Assembly: GCF_013302895.1 (NCBI RefSeq)
Contig: NZ_VJOK01000001.1
Span: 3,113,591 to 3,177,590, forward strand
DNA length: 64,000 nucleotides
Direction: 5' to 3'
DNA from: Streptomyces albus subsp. chlorinus
GTDB lineage: Bacteria > Actinomycetota > Actinomycetes > Streptomycetales > Streptomycetaceae
The notes beneath the pieces are model-generated. The model did no database searches. It had not been told where the DNA came from and saw only the letters and a list, made by a program, of their open reading frames with translations. The translations under genes and the position numbers were made by a program. Shown here piece after piece: positions 1 to 6,628 of this stretch (the first letter of the stretch is position 1; each line of letters begins with the position of its first letter).

Positions 1-1398
1 CAGCGTGAACTCCCCGGCGGCCAGGGCCCCCACGCTGGGCGCCGCGATGCGCACGGTCACCTCAGTCGTCGGCTGGATGCGTCTCTCCGGCCCGGCCTCA
101 GTGAGGTCGGTGACCATGGCATCGTCCAGCACGGTCTCGCGGCTGCGGCGCAGGGCCGCGTTCTGGGCGAGCGTCAGCAGCTTGGTGTCCCGCTCACTCA
201 CAGCTGCCTCGGCCGGGGCGGGTGGACCGCCGAGGAAGCCGGCCGGGTAGTCCAAGCCCGTGCCACTGTCCACGGCATCCAGGAGCGGGACCACGGCGCG
301 CGGGCCGTAGCGCTCCAGGAAGCGGCCGTGCCACGCCACCCAGCTGCGGGAGAGCGCCGAGCGGCCCGAGAGCCGGATAAGCGCAGCAGCCGCCCGCGCA
401 GCCTCGGCCGCCACCGCACGGGGGAGCGTCATCTCGGCGTTCAGGCGCAGATCGAGGGACAGCACCGGCCCGGAGACCGGGTTGAACTCGCGCATCACCG
501 CAGTGGCCTCGGCTCGCTCGGCCTGGGCGGTCGCTGGGTCGGTCGTGATGTTGTGCCGCGTCAGCGCGTGGGCGATCTCGCGCAGCTTCGCCGTCGGCTC
601 GGACGCCGCAGAGGTGTCCTCGGTGCCGAGGACGGTCAGCAGATGGGCGAGCGGGTCCGTCGCCGTGAGCGCCGGGCGGAGATCCGTGACCAGGAAGCGC
701 TGGTCGATCAAGTCCGCCAGGAGCCGGTGGACGGTGGCTGCGGGGACGTGGGGGAAGCCGGTGGCCAGTTTGGCCGCAAGGTCTGCCGTGCGGATAGGGG
801 CGCGGGCCGCGTCCAGTGCCGCCTTGACGGGTGTGGTGAGGCGGACCTGCACGTGCTCCGGGGCACCGCCGCTGCTGCCCGTCGGACGGTGTTCCAGTAC
901 CAACGAGCCGTCCCGCTCCACCGCGAGCGGCTGAGCCTGGACGGTGAGGTGCGGCTGGAGCTTGCGGTCGGCTTCCAGTCGTTCGACCATCGCCGTCACC
1001 CACGCCGCGTCGGGCCTGGCGATGGCCTGGTGGCGAGTGCCGATGCGGGCTGCCGGCGCACTGGCGATGCGGGTCGGCGCTACTCCGGCGAACAGGCCGA
1101 AGGGAGTGGCCCGTCCCGAGGCGCGCAGCACGTAGCGCAGGAGGGCCACGACCACTTTGCGGACGGCCGGTGCGGGAAGCTGCCGCCCCTCGCAGATCTG
1201 CTGGACGCGGTGTGCCAGCACCGGGCTGGCCTGCTCCACCGCGGCGGCGAAGCCGGGGATCTGCAAAGTCTGCTCCAGCCACGAACGCCACGGTTCCGGG
1301 CCGCCGCCGTCGCCGGTCAGATCGGGCCAGGACTGGATGCGGTGATCCGGTGGCCAGGCCGCCGCCCGCAGAACCGCCCCGTCGATGAACTCGTACAC
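1..1398 (-). CDS. Lantibiotic dehydratase, N-terminal part (runs off the left edge)
   Basis: This is the start of a LanB-type dehydratase, the enzyme that dehydrates Ser and Thr of a lanthipeptide precursor. Translation begins at GTG 1398 behind a GGGGGG ribosome site and stays open for 466 codons to the window edge, so the C-terminal half is missing. The beginning reads MYEFIDGAVLRAAAWP, and further in is RYVLRASGRATPFGLFAG, a hallmark of the lantibiotic dehydratase N-terminal domain. The gene lies directly downstream of the precursor gene at 1476-1637, on the same strand, separated by a strong hairpin. In FxLD-type clusters a separate small dehydratase domain, a cyclase and a methyltransferase usually follow; they would lie beyond the left end. 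A long Arg/Pro-rich open frame on the same strand is a shadow. The family is clear; the exact role rests on the neighbouring precursor. Confidence 0.88.
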   Translation of the reverse strand, partial: MYEFIDGAVLRAAAWPPDHRIQSWPDLTGDGGGPEPWRSWLEQTLQIPGFAAAVEQASPVLAHRVQQICEGRQLPAPAVRKVVVALLRYVLRASGRATPFGLFAGVAPTRIASAPAARIGTRHQAIARPDAAWVTAMVERLEADRKLQPHLTVQAQPLAVERDGSLVLEHRPTGSSGGAPEHVQVRLTTPVKAALDAARAPIRTADLAAKLATGFPHVPAATVHRLLADLIDQRFLVTDLRPALTATDPLAHLLTVLGTEDTSAASEPTAKLREIAHALTRHNITTDPATAQAERAEATAVMREFNPVSGPVLSLDLRLNAEMTLPRAVAAEAARAAAALIRLSGRSALSRSWVAWHGRFLERYGPRAVVPLLDAVDSGTGLDYPAGFLGGPPAPAEAAVSERDTKLLTLAQNAALRRSRETVLDDAMVTDLTEAGPERRIQPTTEVTVRIAAPSVGALAAGEFTL

Positions 1399-1419
1399 CG
1401 GCCACCCCCCTGTCGCCGC

Positions 1420-1454
1420 GTGGTGTCCGGCCGCGGGTTGCAGCCGGACACCAC
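1420..1454 (-). terminator. Hairpin between precursor and dehydratase genes
   Basis: A perfect 12-base-pair inverted repeat (GTGGTGTCCGGC and its complement, 11-nucleotide loop) lies between the lanthipeptide precursor stop and the dehydratase start. No T-run follows. In lanthipeptide operons such a structure often acts as a partial terminator that keeps modification enzymes below precursor level, or protects the precursor mRNA 3' end. That role is inferred. Confidence 0.6.
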
Positions 1455-1475
1455 GGCTCTCCTAATTCGGACGGC

Positions 1476-1637
1476 CTACGGGCAGGTCTGCTGGCAGGCG
1501 GATTCGCAGGTCTGCCCGCAGCCGTCGTCGGTCATCTGGATGAGCCGGTCGGCCTCGGGGCCGGACTCGACGATGGAGACATCCAGGTCCCAGCCGTCGA
1601 GCGTCCCTTCCTGGCCCTCTGCTGCCGCGGGGACCAT
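1476..1637 (-). CDS. FxLD-family lanthipeptide precursor (WDLD variant)
   Basis: This 53-residue gene encodes a ribosomal peptide precursor. The leader contains GWDLDVSIVESGPEADRL, which matches the FxLD leader motif with Trp in place of Phe. The C-terminal part reads MTDDGCGQTCESACQQTCP: four Cys spaced exactly four apart (40, 44, 48, 52) with Thr36, Thr43, Ser46 and Thr51 as likely dehydration sites. The peptide would be dehydrated by the adjacent LanB and cyclised to lanthionines. The ATG at 1637 is chosen because GAGGAA lies 9 bases upstream; a GTG two codons earlier sits too close to that site. It occupies a different frame from the longer Arg/Pro-rich frames that cover it. The cleavage site and biological activity cannot be read from the sequence. 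Confidence 0.85.
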   Translation of the reverse strand: MVPAAAEGQEGTLDGWDLDVSIVESGPEADRLIQMTDDGCGQTCESACQQTCP

Positions 1638-1689
1638 AGCCACCGCTTCCTCGGGGCAGCAGAGCCACGGAGGTTGACGCTGCTGCCGG

Positions 1690-2028
1690 GCGGAGTCTGG
1701 TGGTGCCGTCCCGTCCCGCCCAGGTCACTGCTCTCCGGGCGGGACGGGACGGTGGAACAGCCCGCGTCGTGGCATGCGGGCTGGGCCGCCCTCGGGGGTG
1801 CGGGCGGCGCGGCCGGTCCGCCGTCCTTCTCCGCGGTGAACGGACCGGCGTCCGGGGTGTCCTCGGCGGGCGGGGCGTCGAGGGCGACGGCCGCATGCGC
1901 CGGTTGTGGGGCTGCCCTGCCACGATGACGCCAAGACCGAAGAGATTCGCCGCGACCAGGACGATGCCGGCGAACATGCCGTCCCCGTCCGGCCCCGGCG
2001 ACATGGGCAGGCGGTGGCGGGCGCTCAT
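1690..2028 (-). CDS. Small membrane protein, probably frameshifted
   Basis: An ATG at 2028 overlaps the stop of the upstream gene (ATGA), which argues for translational coupling. The product begins MSARHRLPMSPGPDGDGM and continues with one hydrophobic segment, FAGIVLVAANLFGLGVIVAG. After about residue 38 this frame becomes Arg/Pro-rich, while the -1 shifted frame takes on ordinary coding character (ALDAPPAEDTPDAGPFTAEK). I infer a single frameshift near 1900-1930, or an unusual short gene. No stop falls in either frame before the lanthipeptide precursor, so the 3' end given is approximate. The family is not recognised; its place in the operon suggests a role with the lanthipeptide. Confidence 0.35.
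1706..1752 (-). terminator. 16-bp perfect inverted repeat upstream of the precursor gene
   Basis: CCGTCCCGTCCCGCCC at 1706-1721 is exactly complementary to 1737-1752, with a 15-nucleotide loop. It lies about 70 bases before the lanthipeptide precursor on the transcribed strand. It could end transcription of the upstream small genes, leaving the precursor to its own promoter, or it could stabilise the precursor mRNA. There is no T-run, and no promoter could be identified with confidence. Confidence 0.5.
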
Positions 2029-2282
2029 CCGTCCGCCTCTGCGGTGTCGGCCGGTGTGAGCAGCTCGGTCTCGTGGATGAGGGCCTGGCGTTCGGTGCCG
2101 TCGGCAAGCCGCGCCCACACCAAGGCGCGGTCCGCGTCCACCCCGGCGTAGCCGCTGCCGAGCTGCACCACGATGCCCTCGAACTCTTCCGGCTTCTCCT
2201 TGTCCCGGCGCTCGGGTGGTACGTAGGAGGTGCCGCGTACGCGGTCGCCGACCCGGAAAGGGGCTGTCTCTTGCCAGCTCAC
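2025..2282 (-). CDS. Conserved-type hypothetical protein, 85 aa
   Basis: A GTG start at 2282 overlaps the stop of the upstream gene in a GTGA arrangement, and its own stop overlaps the next start (ATGA). The protein begins MSWQETAPFRVGDRVRGTSY and contains FEGIVVQLGSGYAGVDADRA, which looks like a small beta-rich (SH3-like) fold; that is inference. There is no signal peptide or membrane segment. It is the middle gene of a translationally coupled set leading to the lanthipeptide precursor. I do not recognise the family. Coding bias and tight overlaps on both sides make it very likely a real gene. Confidence 0.7.
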   Translation of the reverse strand: MSWQETAPFRVGDRVRGTSYVPPERRDKEKPEEFEGIVVQLGSGYAGVDADRALVWARLADGTERQALIHETELLTPADTAEADG

Positions 2283-2488
2283 GCCGCGCCGCCTCCCACC
2301 ACTCCCGCGGCAGGGGCGCCGGGGCGCTCCAGATCCAAATAGACCTCGAAGTCCTCGGCGCTCCAGGTCGCCGGGGCGCCGTGTGCGGCGCGGAAGGCGA
2401 CAGCGTCAGCGGCTATCGGGGCCGTCGCCTCCTCGTCCATGAGGCGCGGGGGCGTCGTTGGTTCGCTGGAGCTGGAGCGCCCAGACAT
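2279..2488 (-). CDS. Hypothetical protein, 69 aa, first gene of the lanthipeptide operon
   Basis: The start at ATG 2488 is set by GGGAGG ten bases upstream; a longer frame reaching 2584 has no ribosome site and reads through an inverted repeat. The product starts MSGRSSSSEPTTPPRLMDEE and later contains WSAEDFEVYLDLERPGA, with a Gly/Ala tail. It is acidic and probably soluble, with no motif I can name. It is coupled to the 85-residue gene and is transcribed divergently from the XRE regulator at 2778, which is the likeliest local regulator. Confidence 0.6.
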   Translation of the reverse strand: MSGRSSSSEPTTPPRLMDEEATAPIAADAVAFRAAHGAPATWSAEDFEVYLDLERPGAPAAGVVGGGAA

Positions 2489-2521
2489 GCTGCCTCCCAG
2501 AGTGAGCCGCCAGAGGGGGTG

Positions 2522-2560
2522 TCTGCCTGCCCTCCCGATAAGGGCGCGGGGGCAGGCAGA
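2522..2560. promoter_or_regulatory. Inverted repeat in the leader of the lanthipeptide operon
   Basis: TCTGCCTGCCC at 2522-2532 is perfectly complementary to 2550-2560, with a 17-base spacer. It lies 34 bases upstream of the first operon gene and about 220 bases from the divergent XRE gene. It may be an mRNA hairpin or an operator. No -10/-35 pair stands out in 2561-2777. Confidence 0.4.
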
Positions 2561-2777
2561 ACCTTCGTGCCCGTCGGTGTCCAACTTCTGTGATCCGGGG
2601 GCTCATTCACCGTGGCCGCAGGCATAGTGGGTCCGCAAGTGAAACCGCACCGAAAATGTCGCTGCGGGGAAAGTGGCACATGCCAGGGCAGGCGCATCGC
2701 TGTTTCGACGGGCGCGTGCCGTGCCACACTCCGCACATCGCAGCGGCAGCGGACACAAACGCCGGGGAGGCAAGCGG

Positions 2778-3650
2778 GTGCCAGCACGAGCCAGACCAAC
2801 AGCACGGCGCATCGAACTGGGATACGCGCTGCGAGAGTTGCGCAAGCAGGCCGACCTCACCCTGGAAGAGGCAGTCCACGGACTGCCGCTGTCGGACACC
2901 AAGCTCTACCGCGTCGAGACCGGCTTGCAGGACCTGCGCAACGCAGGCGACCTGCGCAAACTCCTCACCCGCTACGGCGTGGGCGAGGAAGAGGACATCG
3001 AGAGGCTGCTGACGATCCAGCGTGCGGCCTCCAGCCGCGAATGGTGGACCCAGTTCAAAGGCTCGATGCCCTCGGGTATGCCGCGCTTCATCGGCATCGA
3101 GTCCGCCGCCGTCGAGATACAGGCGTTCCACCCCGTCGTCGTCCTCGGCCTGCTACAGACCGAGCGCTACGCGCGGGCGCTGTACGAGATCTCCAAGCAG
3201 GTCGAGGACACCACCAACGAGTTCATCGACCAGGGCGTGACGCTGCGGATGAAGCGCAAGGAGTACCTCACCCGCGATGAGGAGCCGGGCAAGCTGTGGG
3301 CAATCCTCTACGAGCCGGCCCTGCGCTACCTCGTCGGCGGCCCTGATGTGATGCGCGAGCAGTACGACGAGATCACTAGGCTGGCCGCGCTCGACAATGT
3401 GACCGTCCAGGTTCTCCCGCACTCCGTTCGCGGGTATGTCGCGGTGAACGACTTCAGCATCCTTCACCTCGGCGACACATTGCCGACCACGATCCAGGTG
3501 GACAACGCCTGGGGCGCCTCGTCGGTCTCCGATACTCCGCGCGAGGTCGCAAAGTTCTCGCGGAAGTTCAACGCCCTGGTGGCGTCGTCCCTACCGCCCG
3601 AGGACACCCCGAATTTCCTGCACCAACTATCGCGAGAGATCACGGAATGA
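2778..3650 (+). CDS. XRE-family transcriptional regulator with DUF5753-type domain
   Basis: This 290-residue regulator has an N-terminal helix-turn-helix (about residues 10-70, ELGYALRELRKQADLTLEEA) followed by the long C-terminal domain found with Streptomyces XRE/DUF397 partners (VVLGLLQTERYARALY; LWAILYEPALRYLVGG). GTG 2778 is chosen because GGGGAGG lies seven bases before it; the frame is open further upstream but lacks a ribosome site. Its stop overlaps the start of a DUF397 gene. Family members form WhiJ/AbaA-like pairs that control development or local genes. Here it is divergent from the lanthipeptide operon, so control of that operon is a reasonable inference. The helix-turn-helix begins IELGYALRELRKQ rather than the usual RRxLGxxLRxLR, but looks functional. 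Confidence 0.9.
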   Translation: MPARARPTARRIELGYALRELRKQADLTLEEAVHGLPLSDTKLYRVETGLQDLRNAGDLRKLLTRYGVGEEEDIERLLTIQRAASSREWWTQFKGSMPSGMPRFIGIESAAVEIQAFHPVVVLGLLQTERYARALYEISKQVEDTTNEFIDQGVTLRMKRKEYLTRDEEPGKLWAILYEPALRYLVGGPDVMREQYDEITRLAALDNVTVQVLPHSVRGYVAVNDFSILHLGDTLPTTIQVDNAWGASSVSDTPREVAKFSRKFNALVASSLPPEDTPNFLHQLSREITE

Positions 3651-3889
3651 CCACACACACCCGCGCCCTCACAGCCCTCGACCTGGACGGTGTGACCAGC
3701 TGGTTCAAGTCCTCCTACAGCAGCGGATCCGGCAACAACTGCGTGGAGATCGCCGACCTGACCCACACCGCCCACCGCGTGGTCGCCATCCGCGACTCGA
3801 AGAACCCCGAAGGCCCCATCGTGCTGATCGAACCCGAGCGCTTCGCCGCCCTCGTCGAGGGCGTACGTGGCGGGCGTCTCGCCGCCTAA
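3647..3889 (+). CDS. DUF397 domain protein
   Basis: An 80-residue protein starting in the ATGA overlap with the XRE gene. It carries the DUF397 signature WFKSSYSSGSGNNCVEIADL followed by VVAIRDSKNPEGP and a C-terminal FAALVEGVRGG. Such proteins are small partners, probably modulators or antagonists, of the adjacent XRE regulator in Streptomyces. The tight overlap implies co-expression in fixed ratio. The biochemical mechanism of the family is not well established. From 3890 to 4088 I see no gene. Confidence 0.9.
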   Translation: MTTHTRALTALDLDGVTSWFKSSYSSGSGNNCVEIADLTHTAHRVVAIRDSKNPEGPIVLIEPERFAALVEGVRGGRLAA

Positions 3890-4088
3890 TCCCACCGACT
3901 CTGGTACGTGCTGGCCGAGCCGAACGAATCCAGAGTGCTCGGACCGGCCAGCCATCCCAGCTCCCCCACCCGCCTCTGCGGGAACTGCCCAGCGAGGAAG
4001 GGCCACCGGGGGAGCTCGCCACCCCACCCGGACGGGAGCGGCACATGTCGCAGGCCGCAGCCAACAAGGTGCTGCGTTCAGGATCGAG

Positions 4089-4874
4089 TCAGCGATTCGC
4101 CATGTAGAGGATGAAAAGTGCGCCGGCTAGGACGCCCCAGGCGAACGCGAAGAGTCGCGCCCTGTGGTCGGGAAGAACCTTCGGTGGCGGTGGAGTCACC
4201 GTGGCCTCAATACGGTCCGCCGCACCATTCAGTGCGCTCCCTATCTCCTCGATCCGGCCGAGAGGCTTGTCCCTGCGCTGCATGTTCTCCAAGTCTTGGG
4301 CAAGCCGGTCAATGGAACTTAGTCCTTTTTCAAGACGGGATACCAACCCCATCAGATCGTCGGACCCTCGCACGCTGATGGCGTTTTCAAAACGGTTGAC
4401 AACCAGGCCAAGCTCATCAATATCGAGTTTGCCGGTCACTTTGACAAGGGTGTCCGCGACGTGTGACATCTGGCCAGCGACATCCTCGTTGATGCTCCGA
4501 CTCGCCTCCGTGAGCAACCCCGCGACATCCTCGTTAATGCTACGGCTTGCACGGGAGATCAACCCTGCCACGTCCTCGTTGATGCTCTGAGCAGCCCGCA
4601 AGAGGGTGTCAGCGACATCTTCGTTGATACTACGCGCTGCTAGCGCGAGCAACGTCGCGGTTTCTGAGGAGATCAGCCCCTCCGTCAGAGCCTCTTCAAG
4701 CATCTCGGCCAGAGCAGGGGAATCGTCGGAGATCTTCTCCAACAGGGCTTTGGTCTTCTCATCGAGCGCCTCGATGTGGATCTCGCCATGGTTGTCGCCC
4801 CCGACGAAAGCGCCGTCACCGTGGTTGTGCTGCTCTGTGACGCGGCGTTCAGGGGAATCATCGATGTCTGTCAA
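4089..4874 (-). CDS. Tail-anchored repeat protein with N-terminal amyloid-like motif
   Basis: A 261-residue protein of unknown family. Residues 15-30 read QHNHGDGAFVGGDNHG, nearly the same as a motif at the C-terminus of the upstream gene product. Residues 79-138 are four tandem 15-residue repeats built on SINEDVAxxx, likely a helical rod. Residues about 150-225 look coiled-coil-like (MGLVSRLEKGLSSIDRLAQD). The last 22 residues form one hydrophobic segment (LFAFAWGVLAGALFILYMAN), so it is probably tail-anchored with the body in the cytoplasm. The start overlaps the stop of the upstream gene (ATGA). Gly/Asn motifs of this kind resemble bacterial amyloid signalling motifs that recruit effectors to receptors; a membrane-acting effector role is inference. 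Base composition is clearly less GC-rich than in the core genes. Confidence 0.75.
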   Translation of the reverse strand: MTDIDDSPERRVTEQHNHGDGAFVGGDNHGEIHIEALDEKTKALLEKISDDSPALAEMLEEALTEGLISSETATLLALAARSINEDVADTLLRAAQSINEDVAGLISRASRSINEDVAGLLTEASRSINEDVAGQMSHVADTLVKVTGKLDIDELGLVVNRFENAISVRGSDDLMGLVSRLEKGLSSIDRLAQDLENMQRRDKPLGRIEEIGSALNGAADRIEATVTPPPPKVLPDHRARLFAFAWGVLAGALFILYMANR

Positions 4875-5278
4875 CGCTCGTCCTGCCCATCGGCACGGAC
4901 AGAACCGTAGTTGTCCCCGCCGATGAAGGTGCCTCGCCCGTGGTTGTGCTGTGCTCCGATGTTGACCGTTTTCGTGTCAGTCGGCGTCGAAGAGCTCAGC
5001 GCCTCAATATCCTCTCTGGCCTCGGGGTAGGCGGTGAGGAACGCGGTAAGCACACTGCTCCACTGGGCAGTAACCTCAGCTTGGGTAAGCCGATGTTGTT
5101 CCAAGCCCTCGGCATGCTCCTCAAGCGCTCGCAGCGCGTCAGACTCTTCGTCCGCTGTCCCGCGGCGGAAGATCGTGGAGATTCGGGCCCGCAAGGCGTC
5201 GGCCCGCCCTTGAAGCAGATAGGCGAGAACGTTGCTGGCAGCGCCAGTGGCGATGGCGGTAGCTGCTGCGTCGAGCAT
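4871..5278 (-). CDS. Small helical protein with C-terminal amyloid-like motif
   Basis: A 135-residue protein. The N-terminus (MLDAAATAIATGAASNVLAY, residues 1-20) is a mildly hydrophobic helix, followed by helical segments to about residue 95. The C-terminus carries VNIGAQHNHGRGTFIGGDNY (residues 105-124). The layout, a helical head with a short Gly/Asn-rich tail, recalls a widespread Streptomyces group of small proteins and amyloid-signalling adaptors; this is from memory. It is the first gene of a two-gene operon, overlapping the tail-anchored repeat protein that bears the matching motif at its other end. I infer that the two proteins meet through this motif. No catalytic residues are evident. 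The left att-like repeat begins about 300 bases upstream of its start; nothing gene-like is seen between 5279 and 5584. Confidence 0.7.
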   Translation of the reverse strand: MLDAAATAIATGAASNVLAYLLQGRADALRARISTIFRRGTADEESDALRALEEHAEGLEQHRLTQAEVTAQWSSVLTAFLTAYPEAREDIEALSSSTPTDTKTVNIGAQHNHGRGTFIGGDNYGSVRADGQDER

Positions 5279-5584
5279 GTCTTAGCCCCCCGAAGTCGAT
5301 GTTGTGCACGGTCCTACACGCATCGTTGATGAGTAGATCGTCCCTCGAAACGGTGGCCCGGCGCCGGTACCTGGCTCAAGTAGCCAAATGCAGAGGGACA
5401 GTTGGCCGGATCGCATACTTCTGAGCGGCGCACGCTGCCCGGGCGGGTGATCGGGGTTCCCGGCGTGCAATCGACCCGCCCCCCTGTCCCAATGGCCCAC
5501 GTTCTCCTGCCGAGTCAGGCTCAAGGGTCGAAGGTGCGGCTGTGCTGTCTCTTGTTGATGCCCTGTCCGGCAGCGACACAGCAG

Positions 5585-5753
5585 AACGGATTCCGCACAC
5601 ATGAGGACGGGAAGCCCTGCGAACACGTGACAACCACGAAGAGGAGTTTTCCCAGGTCAGACGACCGCGAGCAACGTTTCCGCAGGTCACCGCCTTGATC
5701 AGGGAAATCCCCTAAAGCGGGTGTCGCAGGTTCGCATCCTGCCGGGGGCACAG
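5585..5753 (+). repeat. Left att-like direct repeat ending in a tRNA-Arg(CCT)-like 3' half
   Basis: Bases 5703-5753 match 10831-10881 at all but two positions and correspond to the 3' half of a tRNA: an anticodon-loop-like CCTAA, then the T arm GCAGG-TTCG-AT-CCTGC and the acceptor strand CGGGGGCA. The matching 5' half (GCCCCCG and so on) is absent, so this is a fragment and not a tRNA gene. The preceding 118 bases are also visibly similar to 10712-10830. Together they look like attachment-site copies of integrative elements using a tRNA-Arg gene. Here the T loop carries TTCGCAT, a change from the TTCGAAT of the right copy. Confidence 0.75.
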
Positions 5754-5794
5754 CAAAATGCCTGCTCAGAGGCTTTTCCGTCCATCGGACGGCG

Positions 5795-6137
5795 GCCCCG
5801 ACGCATGGCTCGCCGAGGCCGTGCTGTCTGCGGCGGACGCCTTGAGGCCGTCGTCCCGGCCACCGAGTACCGCGACAGACTGCCGGAGTGGCACCACTCC
5901 ACGTACGACGCGCTGATGTCCCGCGCGAGCGACGTGCACGAGACCGGCATGGCCGCGTCCGACTCCGAAGCGCACATGGCCGGCTCCGAAATCCTCGTCG
6001 GGCTCGCTGACGAGCTGATTGCCGTATGGGACGGGAAGCCAGCATGGGGTACGGCGGCACGACGGACGTCGTGGCGTACGCCCAGCGGAACGGTGTGCCC
6101 GTCCGGGTGCTGTGGCCGGAGGGCGCCTCACGCTGAC
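5795..6137 (+). pseudogene. Broken SLOG-like (Rossmann-type) protein gene
   Basis: Three reading frames in succession give one recognisable protein: first DAWLAEAVLSA, then GGRLEAVVPATEYRDRLPEW continuing to LADELIAVWDGKPA, then GYGGTTDVVAYAQRNGVPVR and VLWPEGASR before a stop. This matches the C-terminal two thirds of a small Streptomyces Rossmann-like family related to SLOG proteins, as far as I recall it. At least two frameshifts (near 5825 and 6045) separate the parts, and the N-terminus is lost at the att-like repeat. It is therefore a decayed remnant at the left end of the island. The family assignment is moderate; the broken state is visible. Confidence 0.6.
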
Positions 6138-6628
6138 GGCACCCAGTGCGGCTCGGCACAGTTGGTCCGGAATGACGGCTCACCGGGCCTTCCCCGGAAC
6201 CGCCCGAACGTCAAGCGAGGCATCACCACCGCCCGTCTCACCCGCGCCCGGCTCGCCTGGGACGCCTCCGACACCGCCACTGCCACCGCGATGAAGGTCC
6301 CTACCGAAGCCGTCGCCCAGCACGCCCGGGTCACACACACGCTGGAGTTCAGGGCCGCGCTGCGCGCCGCCACACCGGGCAGAACCTGGACCGAACACAC
6401 CGTCACCTGGAGGATGGCCGCATGACCACGGCGCCGACCGTCGAACTGCGGACCTTCACAGTCCGGTCCCCAGGGTGATGCGCCACCCGCTGACCGGCGC
6501 CCGTAACCCCCGCCTCCGAACGGGGCAGCCGCTCGTAGGGGACAGCCCACAACAGGCAGTGTCGATCTCCCTCTACGGGCGAACGAGTCGCTGTACGTTC
6601 GCGGTATTCCAGGCTTGGGAGGGAAGAC
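6138..6628 (+). other. No intact gene; likely gene remnants
   Basis: A frame from about 6198 to 6425 (PNVKRGITTARLTRARLAWD through HTVTWRMAA) looks like the C-terminal end of a protein I do not recognise. Its stop overlaps an ATG that begins MTTAPTVELRTFTVRSPG and stops after 18 codons. These look like truncated ends of two coupled mobile-element genes. Bases 6480-6628 form the leader of the EVE-Shedu gene; no clear promoter was identified. Confidence 0.4.

Noticed and set aside
194..1405. A 403-codon Arg/Pro-rich frame on the dehydratase strand
   Set aside because: It is the out-of-frame shadow of the lantibiotic dehydratase, which has correct motifs and codon bias.
5703..5753. A tRNA gene at the left repeat (and at 10831-10881)
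   Set aside because: Only the 3' half is present; there is no acceptor 5' strand, D arm or complete anticodon stem.
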